From Clostridia bacterium (GTDB taxonomy: Bacteria; Bacillota_A; Clostridia; UBA1212; UBA1255): DNA of 34,358 nucleotides. Both the position numbers and the translations under genes were made by a program. A model generated the notes under the pieces. It searched no databases and had not been told where the DNA came from. It saw only the letters and a program-made list of their open reading frames with translations. This document shows, piece after piece, positions 15,294 through 24,268 of the stretch. Within the stretch, counting starts at the first letter, position 1, and every line of letters begins with the position of its first letter. The stretch is from contig JAFWZH010000087.1 in assembly GCA_017522515.1 (NCBI GenBank), forward strand, positions 1-34,358, written 5' to 3'.

Positions 15294-17084
15294 ATGACAA
15301 TAACAAAAGATATAAAATATGTAGGAGTTAATGACCATAAGATTGACTTGTTTGAAGGACAGTACAAAGTGCCCGGAGGTATATCGTATAATTCTTATGC
15401 TGTTATTGATGAAAAAATAGCAATAATGGATACGGTTGATGTTAACTTTACACATGAGTGGCTGGATAATATTCAAAATACTCTTGGTAACAGAGTGCCT
15501 GATTATCTCGTTGTACAACATATGGAGCCGGATCATTCTGCAAATATTGTGAGCTTTATAAAGGCATATCCTGATGCAAAAATTGTTTCATCTGCTAAAG
15601 CCTTTTCTATGATGAAAAACTTCTTCGGGACAGATTTCGAGGATAGAAGAATAGTTGTGGGCGAGGGTGACACTTTGAATTTGGGAGAACATACTCTTAC
15701 TTTTGTAACAGCACCTATGGTGCATTGGCCTGAGGTAATTGTGACTTATGACAGCAAGGATAAAGTGTTGTTCTCTGCTGACGGCTTCGGAAAGTTCGGC
15801 GCTCTTGATATTGATGAGCCATGGGCAGACGAAGCGAGACGTTATTATATAGGCATAGTTGGTAAGTATGGCGCACAAGTACAGAGTCTTCTTAAAAAGG
15901 CGTCAGGACTTGAAATTGATTTCATTTGTCCTCTTCACGGACCTGTTCTTAAGGAAAACCTTGCTTACTATATTAATCTTTATAATACATGGTCAAGCTA
16001 TCAGCCTGAAGAAGAAGGTATTGTAATTGCCTATACGTCTATTTACGGTAACACAAAGAAAGCAGTTATACAGCTTGAGGAAAAACTTAAAGGTAACGGT
16101 TGCCCGAAAGTTGTTGTTTACGATTTAGCAAGATGCGATATGTCATCTGCTGTTTCCGATGCATTTCGTTACAATAAACTTGTTCTTGCAACAACAACGT
16201 ATAATGCAGATGTTTTCCCGTTTATGAGGGAGTTTATAGACCATTTGACTCAGCGCAATTTCCAAAATCGTACAGTTGCGTTAATTGAAAACGGAAGCTG
16301 GTCGCCTTTGGCAGCAAAAGTGATGAAAGAAATGCTTGCAGACAGTAAAAACATTACGTATGCAGAAAATACAGTGAAAATATTGTCTGCGTTAAATGAA
16401 GAGAGTGCGACACAGTTGGGAGCACTTGCAGAAGAGCTTTGCAGAGAATATATAGCTTCAAAAGATGATACGGCAAATAAAAATGACCTTACTGCACTTT
16501 TTAATATAGGTTACGGATTGTATGTTGTAACATCAAATGATGGTAAAAAAGATAACGGTCTTATTGTAAATACAGTTACACAAGTTACAAATACACCTAA
16601 CAGAATAGCAGTAGCGATAAATAAGGAGAATTACTCTCATCATATTATTAAGCAGACAGGTATTATGAACATTAATTGCCTTACTGTTGATGCACCTTTT
16701 AAGGTATTTGAGACGTTTGGTTTTGTAAGCGGCCGAAATGTTGACAAGTTTGCAAATTGTCAGACGCTTCGCTCAGATAATGGCTTAGTATTCCTGCCCA
16801 GGTATATAAATTCTTTTATGTCGTTAAAGGTAGAGCAGTATGTTGACCTTGATACTCACGGTATGTTTATTTGCAGTGTTACGGAGGCAAGAGTGCTTTC
16901 TAACAGAGAAACAATGACATACACGTATTATCAGAATAATGTAAAGCCTAAGCCGAAAACTGAGGGCAAAAAAGGCTATGTGTGCAAGATTTGCGGTTAC
17001 GTTTATGAGGGAGACACATTGCCGGAAGACTTTATATGTCCTTTGTGCAAGCATGGCGCTGCAGATTTTGAGCCTATACAATAA
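15294..17084 (+). CDS. four-domain flavodiiron protein (diiron-flavodoxin-flavin reductase-rubredoxin)
   Basis: The 596-residue protein begins at an ATG with a GAGG site. Residues 1-250 form the diiron MBL domain with all ligands at family spacing: H76-x-E78-x-D80-H81 (HMEPDHS), H144, D163 and H215. Residues about 255-395 are the FMN-binding flavodoxin domain (YTSIYGNTKKA, SWSPLAAKVM). Residues about 405-540 are a flavin-reductase domain (YGLYVVTSNDGKKDNGLIVN, HHIIKQTGIMNIN). The last 45 residues are rubredoxin with two CxxC knuckles (CKICGYVYEG, CPLCKHG). Flavodiiron proteins reduce oxygen to water or nitric oxide to nitrous oxide. Here the electron chain seems to be in one polypeptide: NAD(P)H or a flavin donor, then rubredoxin and FMN, to the diiron site. 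It heads a run of redox genes. Confidence 0.9.
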   Translation: MTITKDIKYVGVNDHKIDLFEGQYKVPGGISYNSYAVIDEKIAIMDTVDVNFTHEWLDNIQNTLGNRVPDYLVVQHMEPDHSANIVSFIKAYPDAKIVSSAKAFSMMKNFFGTDFEDRRIVVGEGDTLNLGEHTLTFVTAPMVHWPEVIVTYDSKDKVLFSADGFGKFGALDIDEPWADEARRYYIGIVGKYGAQVQSLLKKASGLEIDFICPLHGPVLKENLAYYINLYNTWSSYQPEEEGIVIAYTSIYGNTKKAVIQLEEKLKGNGCPKVVVYDLARCDMSSAVSDAFRYNKLVLATTTYNADVFPFMREFIDHLTQRNFQNRTVALIENGSWSPLAAKVMKEMLADSKNITYAENTVKILSALNEESATQLGALAEELCREYIASKDDTANKNDLTALFNIGYGLYVVTSNDGKKDNGLIVNTVTQVTNTPNRIAVAINKENYSHHIIKQTGIMNINCLTVDAPFKVFETFGFVSGRNVDKFANCQTLRSDNGLVFLPRYINSFMSLKVEQYVDLDTHGMFICSVTEARVLSNRETMTYTYYQNNVKPKPKTEGKKGYVCKICGYVYEGDTLPEDFICPLCKHGAADFEPIQ

Positions 17085-17111
17085 TTTTAAAGGTAAAAGA
17101 GGTGACCGAGG

Positions 17112-17867
17112 ATGGCAAACGGCTGTATTTCTACAGAACGCATATTAAATAAACTAGACGAATATCTTAACAAAAACGATTATGATTCTGCACTGAAACA
17201 CTTGCTTTATTGGCTGTCCGAGGCACAGCTTTCCGGTTTGGGAAATATAGAGTTGCTTGTGCGAAATGAGCTTATGGGACTTTACAGAAAGCTTGGAAAA
17301 GAACAGGAAGCTTTGCAATGTGTGTCAGCAGCTCTTAAAAAAATAGACGAAATGCAGATTCAAAAGCAAGTCGGAGCTGCAACCACATTTTTAAACTGTG
17401 CAACGGTATATAAAGCTTTTAACATGCCGCAAAAAGCCTTGCCTTTATTTGAAAAAGCTAAGGAGATATACGAGAGTGAGTTAGAACCTTTTGATTCAAG
17501 ATTGGGCGGGCTTTATAACAATATGGCTTTGGCTTTGGTTGATTTGGAGCGTTACAAAGAGGCAAGCGAGCTTTATGACAAAGCTGTTTCCGTTATGTCT
17601 TCTATAGAATACGGAATGCTTGAGGTTGCTATTACATACTTAAACATGGCCAGTGCAAAAGAGGCAGAAATCGGACTTTTGGATGCAGAAGAAACAATAT
17701 CTCATTATTTAAAAAAAGCAGAGCAGATATTGGAGAACTTTGACAAACGAGATGGGTATTATGCTTTTGTGTGTGAAAAATGCGCTTCTGTTTTTGGATA
17801 TTACGGATATTTCAATTATGAAAAACAATTAATTGAAAGGGCAAAAAGAATTTATGAAGGGGCTTGA
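17112..17867 (+). CDS. tetratricopeptide repeat protein
   Basis: A 251-residue soluble, helical protein, 27 bases after the flavodiiron gene, with GAGGTGACCGAGG before the ATG. TPR units are recognisable from about residue 50 to 190: NELMGLYRKLGKEQEALQCV, NCATVYKAFNMPQKALPLFE, YNNMALALVDLERYKEASEL and TYLNMASAKEAEIGLLDAEE. There is no signal, enzyme motif or membrane segment. Its end overlaps the start of the DUF4037 gene by 14 bases, so the two are translationally coupled and may form a complex. Members of these two families are often adjacent in Clostridia, to my knowledge, but their role is not established. Confidence 0.75.
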   Translation: MANGCISTERILNKLDEYLNKNDYDSALKHLLYWLSEAQLSGLGNIELLVRNELMGLYRKLGKEQEALQCVSAALKKIDEMQIQKQVGAATTFLNCATVYKAFNMPQKALPLFEKAKEIYESELEPFDSRLGGLYNNMALALVDLERYKEASELYDKAVSVMSSIEYGMLEVAITYLNMASAKEAEIGLLDAEETISHYLKKAEQILENFDKRDGYYAFVCEKCASVFGYYGYFNYEKQLIERAKRIYEGA

Positions 17868-18795
17868 ACTTTCAGAAAAATTTTATATTGAGCACGGAGA
17901 GAATATGCTTCGTGAAAATTTTTCAGAACTGCAAAAATATATTGCTGTGGGTCTTGTGGGTAGTGGCTCTGAATGTTTCGGATTTGATGATTGCCTGTCT
18001 GTTGACCATGATTTTGAACCGGGTTTCTGTATTTTTCTTCCGGGAGAGGAAATTATAGACAGCAAGTCTGCTTTTGCTCTTGAAAGAGCGTATTCAAAAC
18101 TTCCGAAAGAATTTATGGGTTTTAAACGGAGCAAGTTGAGTCCTGTGGGTGGGAATCGTCACGGAGTTATCAGAATCGGTGATTTTCTGAAGGAAAAGAC
18201 GGGCGATGCTGCCGGCTGTTTGTCTTTGAAAGAATGGTTTTTTGTGCCGGAGCAATCTTTGGCAGAGTTGGTTAACGGTAAGCTTTTCTATGATGGTTTA
18301 GGTTTGTTTACGGAAATACGTGGGCGCTTTGCTTATCTGCCTGAGGATGTCAGATTGAAGAAACTTGCAGGTAATCTTTTGATGATGGGTCAATCAGGTT
18401 TATATAATTATGAAAGATGCATTGCGAGAAAAGAAACGGCCGCAGCTCAAATGGCCGTATTTGAATTTGCCAAAAGTGCCGTCAATGTTATTTTCTTGTT
18501 AAATAAGACTTATATGACATATTATAAATGGGTTTTTAAAGCTATGCGCAATTTGGCTGTGCTTTCTGAATCAGAGTCATCTGTTGAACATATTATTTCT
18601 TCGCCTAATGATGAAATGGAAGTAAAAGTGAAGATTAAAATTATTGAAGAGCTTTGTAAAGATATAGTTGCAGAATTGAAAAAGCAAAAAATAACGGATT
18701 ATTGCGGAGAAGAAATGGAAGGACATGCATATTCTGCCAATAATAAAATCAAAAATGAAGAAATACGCAATTTACATATTTTATATGGAGTGTAA
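17854..18795 (+). CDS. DUF4037 nucleotidyltransferase-fold protein
   Basis: I choose the ATG at 17854, with GAAAGGG about 12 bases before it, giving 313 residues; a TTG at 17833 would add seven residues. Residues about 35-58 contain the diagnostic GSGSECFGFDDCLSVDHDFE-PGF stretch, an expanded nucleotidyltransferase-like GS...DxD signature shared by DUF4037 proteins. A later helical part (KLAGNLLMMGQSGLYNYERC, TYMTYYKWVFKAM) also fits the family. It presumably binds or transfers a nucleotide, but no substrate is known to me. The TPR protein immediately upstream overlaps it, so the pair likely works together. It lies within the redox run, between the flavodiiron protein and superoxide reductase genes; whether it shares their regulation is unclear because the latter has its own promoter. 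Confidence 0.75.
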   Translation: MKGLELSEKFYIEHGENMLRENFSELQKYIAVGLVGSGSECFGFDDCLSVDHDFEPGFCIFLPGEEIIDSKSAFALERAYSKLPKEFMGFKRSKLSPVGGNRHGVIRIGDFLKEKTGDAAGCLSLKEWFFVPEQSLAELVNGKLFYDGLGLFTEIRGRFAYLPEDVRLKKLAGNLLMMGQSGLYNYERCIARKETAAAQMAVFEFAKSAVNVIFLLNKTYMTYYKWVFKAMRNLAVLSESESSVEHIISSPNDEMEVKVKIKIIEELCKDIVAELKKQKITDYCGEEMEGHAYSANNKIKNEEIRNLHILYGV

Positions 18796-18799
18796 ATTA

Positions 18800-18808
18800 T
18801 GATATAAT
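18800..18808 (+). promoter_or_regulatory. extended -10 promoter of the superoxide reductase gene
   Basis: TGATATAAT is a full extended -10 element (TG, one base, TATAAT), 27 bases before the GTG start and just after the DUF4037 stop. No clear -35 box is present, as is usual for this promoter class. Confidence 0.5.
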
Positions 18809-18835
18809 GTAAAAAAATGAAAGGAGATACTTATT

Positions 18836-19462
18836 GTGAAACAAAGATTTTTTAGATGTGAAAAGTGCGGTAATATATATGCCGTAGTAAAGGATACGGG
18901 TATTCCCGTAATGTGTTGCGGTCAAAAAATGACAGAGATAATTCCGGGCAGCGTGGAGGCTTCCGTAGAGAAACATTTGCCCGTATTTACTGTTGAGGGC
19001 AGTAAAGTTTATGTAGTTGTAGGAGATGTAGAACATCCTATGGCAGCAGAACATTATATTGAGTGGATTTCCATTCAAACAAAATTCGGCAATCAAAGAA
19101 AATGTCTTGAACCGGGAGATAAGCCTGTAGCATGCTTCTCTATATGCGATAAGGATGAAGTTGAGGCAGTATATGCTTATTGCAATTTGCATGGATTATG
19201 GGTGGCTGAGAATAAGGCAGAGCCTGTATGTGACCTTAAACCGGTTGACACAGACACAAATGAGAATTATGTTGTTTGTAAATGTAACAAAGTAAGTTAT
19301 TTTGATATTCTTGATGCGGCCCATAAAGAAGATAATCTTGATAGTTTGCTTTCTGTTTTTGACAGTGTAAAAAATACTACTCATTGTTCTACAGGTTGCG
19401 GCGGTTGCTACAGTAAAGTAATAACCATAATTTCTGACATAATGAATGGTAAAATAAAATAA
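18836..19462 (+). CDS. desulfoferrodoxin (superoxide reductase) fused to a BFD-like [2Fe-2S] domain
   Basis: The GTG at 18836 follows AAAGGAG at good spacing. Residues 1-36 form a desulforedoxin domain with rubredoxin-like iron ligands CEKC and the adjacent pair in VMCCGQ. Residues about 37-125 are the superoxide reductase domain: ligand histidines in EKHLP and EHPMAAEHYIEW, and the closing YCNLHGLW supplying Cys and His. It converts superoxide to hydrogen peroxide without releasing oxygen. Residues about 145-208 add a BFD-like [2Fe-2S] domain with CKC (VVCKCNKVSY) and CSTGCGGC. Ordinary desulfoferrodoxin is about 125 residues, so the tail is an extra module, perhaps an electron input. Its neighbours are flavodiiron protein and thioredoxin, which fits oxidative stress defence in an anaerobe. 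Confidence 0.85.
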   Translation: MKQRFFRCEKCGNIYAVVKDTGIPVMCCGQKMTEIIPGSVEASVEKHLPVFTVEGSKVYVVVGDVEHPMAAEHYIEWISIQTKFGNQRKCLEPGDKPVACFSICDKDEVEAVYAYCNLHGLWVAENKAEPVCDLKPVDTDTNENYVVCKCNKVSYFDILDAAHKEDNLDSLLSVFDSVKNTTHCSTGCGGCYSKVITIISDIMNGKIK

Positions 19463-19500
19463 TATCGGTACATAATAAACTCATAAAAGGAGGTTTTATA

Positions 19501-19809
19501 ATGTCAGTAATAAGTATCAACAAAAACAATTATGAAAAAGAAGTTTTAAATAGTGATAAAAAAGTTCTTTTGGACTTCTACGCAGATTGGTGCGGTCCTT
19601 GCCGTATGGTAGCGCCTGTTGTTGACGAGATTGCAAAAGAACATCCGGAGTATAAAATAGGTAAAGTAAATGTGGATGAACAGCCGGAGCTGGCATCTTC
19701 TTTTGGAGTTATGAGTATACCGTCTATATTTGTTTTAGAAGGCGGCAAGGTTATAAAAAAAGCATTGGGAGCAAGATCGAAAACGGAGCTTTTGAGTATG
19801 CTTGAATGA
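19501..19809 (+). CDS. trxA: thioredoxin
   Basis: A 102-residue cytoplasmic thioredoxin with a strong AAAAGGAGG site. The active site DFYADWCGPCRMVAP carries the redox WCGPC. The cis-proline loop is present as MSIPSIFV, and the family's GxxxKxxxGA end is seen in GGKVIKKALGARS. It reduces protein disulphides and follows the superoxide reductase gene by 38 bases, probably on one transcript. Its stop overlaps nothing essential, although the frame of the next gene opens before it. Confidence 0.92.
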   Translation: MSVISINKNNYEKEVLNSDKKVLLDFYADWCGPCRMVAPVVDEIAKEHPEYKIGKVNVDEQPELASSFGVMSIPSIFVLEGGKVIKKALGARSKTELLSMLE

Positions 19810-19828
19810 AATTTTCACGGGGAATAAT

Positions 19829-20512
19829 ATGAAAGATAAAATACAAGTGCTTTGCTATGGCGATTCAAACACTTGGGGGTGTATAGGCAGATGGAAAGAT
19901 TTGCCTATTCCGTCGGAGCGTTTTGATGAAGAACACAGATGGCCGGCGGTGCTTCAGTCTCGATTGGGTGACGATTATAATGTAATTTCAGAAGGCCTTT
20001 GCGGCAGAACGACAATTTATTATAAAGACGAGTTACAATATAAAAGCGGCGAATACTATTTGTTACCTTGCCTCATAACGCACAGACCTCTTGATATTGT
20101 GGTTATTATGTTGGGGACAAATGATTTGCAAATAAAGAAAGATATAACAGAAGAGGAAATGCCTATAGGTATTTCGAAACTTGTGGATATAATACAAGAC
20201 TCGCCTCAGTGTGGCAGAGGAAATGTTCCGCCGAAGATTTTATTAATTGCTCCACCGGAGATAAAACCATCACATCCGGATGGCAGGGTGCATGTATACG
20301 CAAAGTTTCGTGGAGATATAGGACGTGATTTGAGCTTAAAATTTCCTCAAGTTTACAAAAATGTGGCAGACGAAAAGCATTGCTTTTTTTTGAATGGTGC
20401 CGATTATGCAGAGCCGGGGCTTGCTGACGGTGTTCATATTGATGCTGATTCTCATGTAAGATTGGCATCGGCCGTGGCTGATGCCGTAAAGAAAATTTTT
20501 CAAAATAAATAG
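19829..20512 (+). CDS. SGNH/GDSL-family esterase
   Basis: I start at the ATG at 19829, behind CGGGGA, giving 227 residues without a signal peptide. The SGNH blocks are all visible: CYGDSNTWG (catalytic Ser), SEGLCGRTT (Gly), MLGTNDLQ (Asn) and GLADGVHIDADSH (catalytic Asp-His). The length and the WGCIGRWKDLPIPSERF insertion match GDSL arylesterase/carbohydrate-esterase-like enzymes of Firmicutes. The substrate is probably a short acyl ester such as an acetylated sugar. It follows thioredoxin by 19 bases and is likely carried in the same operon without a shared function. Confidence 0.85.
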   Translation: MKDKIQVLCYGDSNTWGCIGRWKDLPIPSERFDEEHRWPAVLQSRLGDDYNVISEGLCGRTTIYYKDELQYKSGEYYLLPCLITHRPLDIVVIMLGTNDLQIKKDITEEEMPIGISKLVDIIQDSPQCGRGNVPPKILLIAPPEIKPSHPDGRVHVYAKFRGDIGRDLSLKFPQVYKNVADEKHCFFLNGADYAEPGLADGVHIDADSHVRLASAVADAVKKIFQNK

Positions 20513-20535
20513 CATCTGAAACAGAATATAAAATG

Positions 20536-20564
20536 TTGACATCCTTTTGTTGGTATGGGATAAT
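20536..20564 (+). promoter_or_regulatory. strong sigma-A promoter of the large secreted protein
   Basis: TTGACA (20536-20541) is a perfect -35 box, followed after 17 bases by GATAAT (20559-20564), one mismatch from the -10 consensus. The ATG of the secreted protein is 37 bases further on. The following GH1 and MBL genes have short gaps without promoters and may be read from here too. Confidence 0.8.
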
Positions 20565-20601
20565 TTGTGTAATCTTATACTAATGAAAGGGTGTTTTAAT
20601 A

Positions 20602-23600
20602 ATGTGGAAAAAAAGATCTTTTTCTTTGTTCCTTGCAGTTGTTATGTTGCTCACATATTGTTTTAGCGCAGTTGTACTCAATGTGGCGGCAGCGGATATT
20701 ACAACTATTCAGTCAGGAGAGACAAAAACAGTTACTATTAGCGAGGGAGGAGAAATAGTATACATTAGCTTTACACCTACAGAAAGTGCCGGATATGTTT
20801 TTTATTCATCGTCTGTAGATGATACTAAGGGTTATATTTACGATGCAAATATGAATGAGCTTTTGCAGGACGATGACGGAGGGGAAGAATTCAATTTCCG
20901 TCTTCAATATGATATGACAGCCGGTACAACATATATTTTTGGCGTTTCATTCCACGAAACAACGAGTGTAGGTGATATTATTGTTAAATTAGAAAAAACA
21001 ATTATTGCCGACACGTTGACAATAGATCAAGGTGAAAATGTTAAGGCATATGTGAATGACAGCGTGCAGTTGACAGCAAGCTTTTCGCCTCAAGATTGTA
21101 TTTCTGAGAGTGTTACGTGGAGTTCTGACAATAATGCTTTAGCAACAGTAGATAATAACGGTAAAGTTTCTTTGCTTGCCCCGGGAACAGCAAATATAAC
21201 TGTTACTTCAGAAAATGGCTTAAAAGATACTTGCAAAATCGAAATTGTAGATTATTCAACAATAAAAGTAAACAGTCTGACAGAGGCAGTGACAACAAAA
21301 TATCAAAAGAACGCATATTTTTATTTTACACCGGAGTCAAGCGGCAGGTATGTTTTCAGTTCTTTCTCCGATAAAGATACATTTGCGGCAATTTATTCTT
21401 CTGCAAGGGAATTATTGGCAAGTGATGACAACAGCGGTGCTGATAACAATTTTAGATTAGAGTGTGATATGACAGGCGGTACAACGTATATCTTGCAATG
21501 CCGTTTTAATAAAGATGTTTTGGGTAGTTTTAATGTAAAGATAGCAAAGACAGTGGCGGCAAATTCGATTGTTATAGATCAGGGAAGTAAGATTATTGGT
21601 TACATTGGAAATAAGCAGCAATTTACCGTGTCTTTTTCTCCGGAAAATTACGCAGCGGAAAGCCTGTCTTGGAGTTCAAGTGACAGCTCGGTTGTATCAG
21701 TTTCGGCAAGCGGTGCAGTTGAGTTTCTTAAAAAAGGCACAGCTGTCATTACAGTAACATCACAAAAAGGACTTACGGCTAAATGTACTGTAGAGGTTGC
21801 CGGATATCCTGTAATAAACATTGGAGAAGAAAAGATTGTAAAAGCTACTGTAGAATCAGTCGCTGCGATTTTTGAATTTAAACCGACAGTAACAGGTCTG
21901 TATGCTTTTTATTCGTATAATGCGGATATTGATACGTATGGATATATTTACGATGGTGATATGAACGAGCTTGCTTGTAATGATGATATGGATGAAAATA
22001 CGGATTGTTTTTATGTGAATTATCAAATGACAGCCGGTGAGACATATTATCTTAAATCCACTCCTTATTTTAGCGAGACAACAGGAACATATTCTGTTCA
22101 AATTAAAAAGATACAAACAGCAACTTCTGTTTCTATTATACCCGACAATTCCATTTCCGGTTATGCTGATGAATATCGTTATTTATCTGTAAGTTTTCTT
22201 CCTGAAGATTCAGTTAAAGAAGAGGTAGTGTGGTCATCGAGTAATGAGTCGGTTGCTGTTGTTTCGGATTATGGTCGAGTTCATCTTATTTCAGAAGGAC
22301 AGGCTGTTATTACGGTAAAATCAGAAAACGGACTTACTGCAACGTGTTTGGTGACTGTTAACAAAAGACCTGCTGCAACTTCCGTAACTATCGGAAATGG
22401 TGACGCCATTTCCGGTGATATAAATACATATTTAATGTTGTGGTACTTCTTCTCTCCGGAGGAGTGTCAGACGGAGTCTGTAACATGGTCCTCAAGCGAT
22501 GAGAACATAGTTACAGTCAATGAAAACGGCATAATTTCTTTTGTCTCTAAAGGTACAGCTGTAATAACAATTACTTCAGAGAATGGTCTGACAGATACGT
22601 GTGAAGTAACGGTAATCGAAGAAATACCTGCTACTGCTGTGGAAATATTATGTGAAGAGGTTTTATTTGGATATGTAGGAGAAAAAATTGCTTTATATGC
22701 AAACTTCCTCCCGGATGAATGTATTGTAGAAGATGTGACTTGGAAATCAAGTGATGAGAGTGTTGCAACTGTTGATGAAATGGGTTGTGTTTCACTTCTG
22801 AAATCAGGCACAGTAACAATTACTGTAACATCCGAAAAAGGATTAACAAGTTCTTGTGAAATTACAATTAAAGAAATATCCTCCATTATATGCGATGAGG
22901 AGGTTTCATTTGATACGGCAGTTGACAGAGGCGTAGGCTTTTTCTCTTTTATACCGGAAACAGATGGGTATTACGTAATCTATTCATATAACAATAGTAT
23001 TGATACATGCGGAAGTATTTATGATTCAGGCATGAATCTTCTTGTAAGTGATGATAACAGCGATACAGATAATAACTTTTATGCTCGGTGCTATATGACA
23101 GCAGGAGAAACGTATTATTTCAAAACAAGACCTGTTTCGTTCGAAGATATAGGAACTTACAGTATAAAGCTCGAGAAGCTTGTAGAAGCTACATCAATAA
23201 GCATTGCTCAGGGAGATACTTATACAGTTAATTTTGGTTCAGAGGAAACATTTGAAGTGATTTTTGAGCCTTTAAATTCAATAATTGAGAAAGTAACTTG
23301 GTCGTCAAGCGATACGAGTATTCTTACGATTGACGAAAATGGTTTGGCCGTACCGGTTTCAAGAGGCAAAGTAATAATCACAGCCGTAACATACAGCGGA
23401 TTAACAGCAACATGTGAGGTTACCGTCGACGGAGATCCGATAGCTGACCTTCCTGATATGCCTGATGGACATGTTTATATAGGTACAGATTTTATCGCAC
23501 ATATTGTAACTCCCGATGCAGTTAACGGTCTGGGACTTTCCGGACTAAAAGTAACATCTAAAGAAGCAAATAGCGAAGATAATGAACAATTATATTACTT

Positions 23601-24249
23601 TGAACGTCAAGTTGACGGCAGTTATAAAATTACCAATGTAAAGACAAGATATATTCTTGGCGTAAGTGGTAGTCCTACTTCAGGTGCCGGAATTGTTCTT
23701 CTTTCAGAAGGTGAAAGCGAACAAACATGGTTTGTTTATTTGGCAGATGGTAATTATATATTGAGAGCAGCAGGTACGGATGACTGCGTATTAGCAAAAA
23801 CAAAGAGCTCTGTTCAACTTGAAGTTTTTGCAGAAGATATTCTAAGCATTACTTTTATAATTAAAAAGACAAATACGGCAGATTATGAGAGACCTTCTTC
23901 TTTAGCAGAAAGCTCTCTAACAAACGAACAAATCAATAAAATAAGTGAAATCCTTTGCAGTGTTTCAGAAGAATACAGTGCAATGGCATCGGATGAGCTG
24001 GCGCAGTTGATTAAAGAGTACTCAAAAGAAGCTTACGACATGGGAGTAAAAGGAATTATCGCAAATGCTCTTTGTATTAATATGAGATTTATGGGTGGTA
24101 TAGAGGAAGTTGAACGAGTACTTGCAAAGACGAATAATTTTACACACGAAAGCATTTATTCTGCGCTTTTGACTGACACCGGTTCACAAGTAGGTGCATA
24201 CAGAAACAGAAATCAAAGCTTCTACTATGCTTGTTTATCATCGCTTTGA
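20602..24249 (+). CDS. large secreted multi-domain protein (PPC and Big_2 repeats, ricin-like lectin, novel C-terminus)
   Basis: A 1215-residue protein with GAAAGGG before the ATG. A signal peptide (WKKRSFSLFLAVVMLLTY) ends near NVAAA-D at about residue 33. Four beta-sandwich units like PPC domains (YVFYSSS, YVFSSFS, YAFYSYN, YVIYSYN cores with TAGTTY or TAGETYY) are mixed with six Big_2 immunoglobulin-like units (VTWSSSD, then TVT/ITVTSENGLT). The order is PPC-Big-PPC-Big-PPC-Big-Big-Big-PPC-Big. Residues about 960-1095 look like a ricin-type beta-trefoil (GSYKITNVKTRYILGV, GNYILRAAGTDDCVLA). The last 115 residues are helical and of no family I know. No LPXTG or membrane anchor is present. 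The role is probably adhesion or glycan binding; no catalytic domain is recognised. Confidence 0.85.
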   Translation: MWKKRSFSLFLAVVMLLTYCFSAVVLNVAAADITTIQSGETKTVTISEGGEIVYISFTPTESAGYVFYSSSVDDTKGYIYDANMNELLQDDDGGEEFNFRLQYDMTAGTTYIFGVSFHETTSVGDIIVKLEKTIIADTLTIDQGENVKAYVNDSVQLTASFSPQDCISESVTWSSDNNALATVDNNGKVSLLAPGTANITVTSENGLKDTCKIEIVDYSTIKVNSLTEAVTTKYQKNAYFYFTPESSGRYVFSSFSDKDTFAAIYSSARELLASDDNSGADNNFRLECDMTGGTTYILQCRFNKDVLGSFNVKIAKTVAANSIVIDQGSKIIGYIGNKQQFTVSFSPENYAAESLSWSSSDSSVVSVSASGAVEFLKKGTAVITVTSQKGLTAKCTVEVAGYPVINIGEEKIVKATVESVAAIFEFKPTVTGLYAFYSYNADIDTYGYIYDGDMNELACNDDMDENTDCFYVNYQMTAGETYYLKSTPYFSETTGTYSVQIKKIQTATSVSIIPDNSISGYADEYRYLSVSFLPEDSVKEEVVWSSSNESVAVVSDYGRVHLISEGQAVITVKSENGLTATCLVTVNKRPAATSVTIGNGDAISGDINTYLMLWYFFSPEECQTESVTWSSSDENIVTVNENGIISFVSKGTAVITITSENGLTDTCEVTVIEEIPATAVEILCEEVLFGYVGEKIALYANFLPDECIVEDVTWKSSDESVATVDEMGCVSLLKSGTVTITVTSEKGLTSSCEITIKEISSIICDEEVSFDTAVDRGVGFFSFIPETDGYYVIYSYNNSIDTCGSIYDSGMNLLVSDDNSDTDNNFYARCYMTAGETYYFKTRPVSFEDIGTYSIKLEKLVEATSISIAQGDTYTVNFGSEETFEVIFEPLNSIIEKVTWSSSDTSILTIDENGLAVPVSRGKVIITAVTYSGLTATCEVTVDGDPIADLPDMPDGHVYIGTDFIAHIVTPDAVNGLGLSGLKVTSKEANSEDNEQLYYFERQVDGSYKITNVKTRYILGVSGSPTSGAGIVLLSEGESEQTWFVYLADGNYILRAAGTDDCVLAKTKSSVQLEVFAEDILSITFIIKKTNTADYERPSSLAESSLTNEQINKISEILCSVSEEYSAMASDELAQLIKEYSKEAYDMGVKGIIANALCINMRFMGGIEEVERVLAKTNNFTHESIYSALLTDTGSQVGAYRNRNQSFYYACLSSL

Positions 24250-24268
24250 TAGAGGGTGAGGAGAAAAT

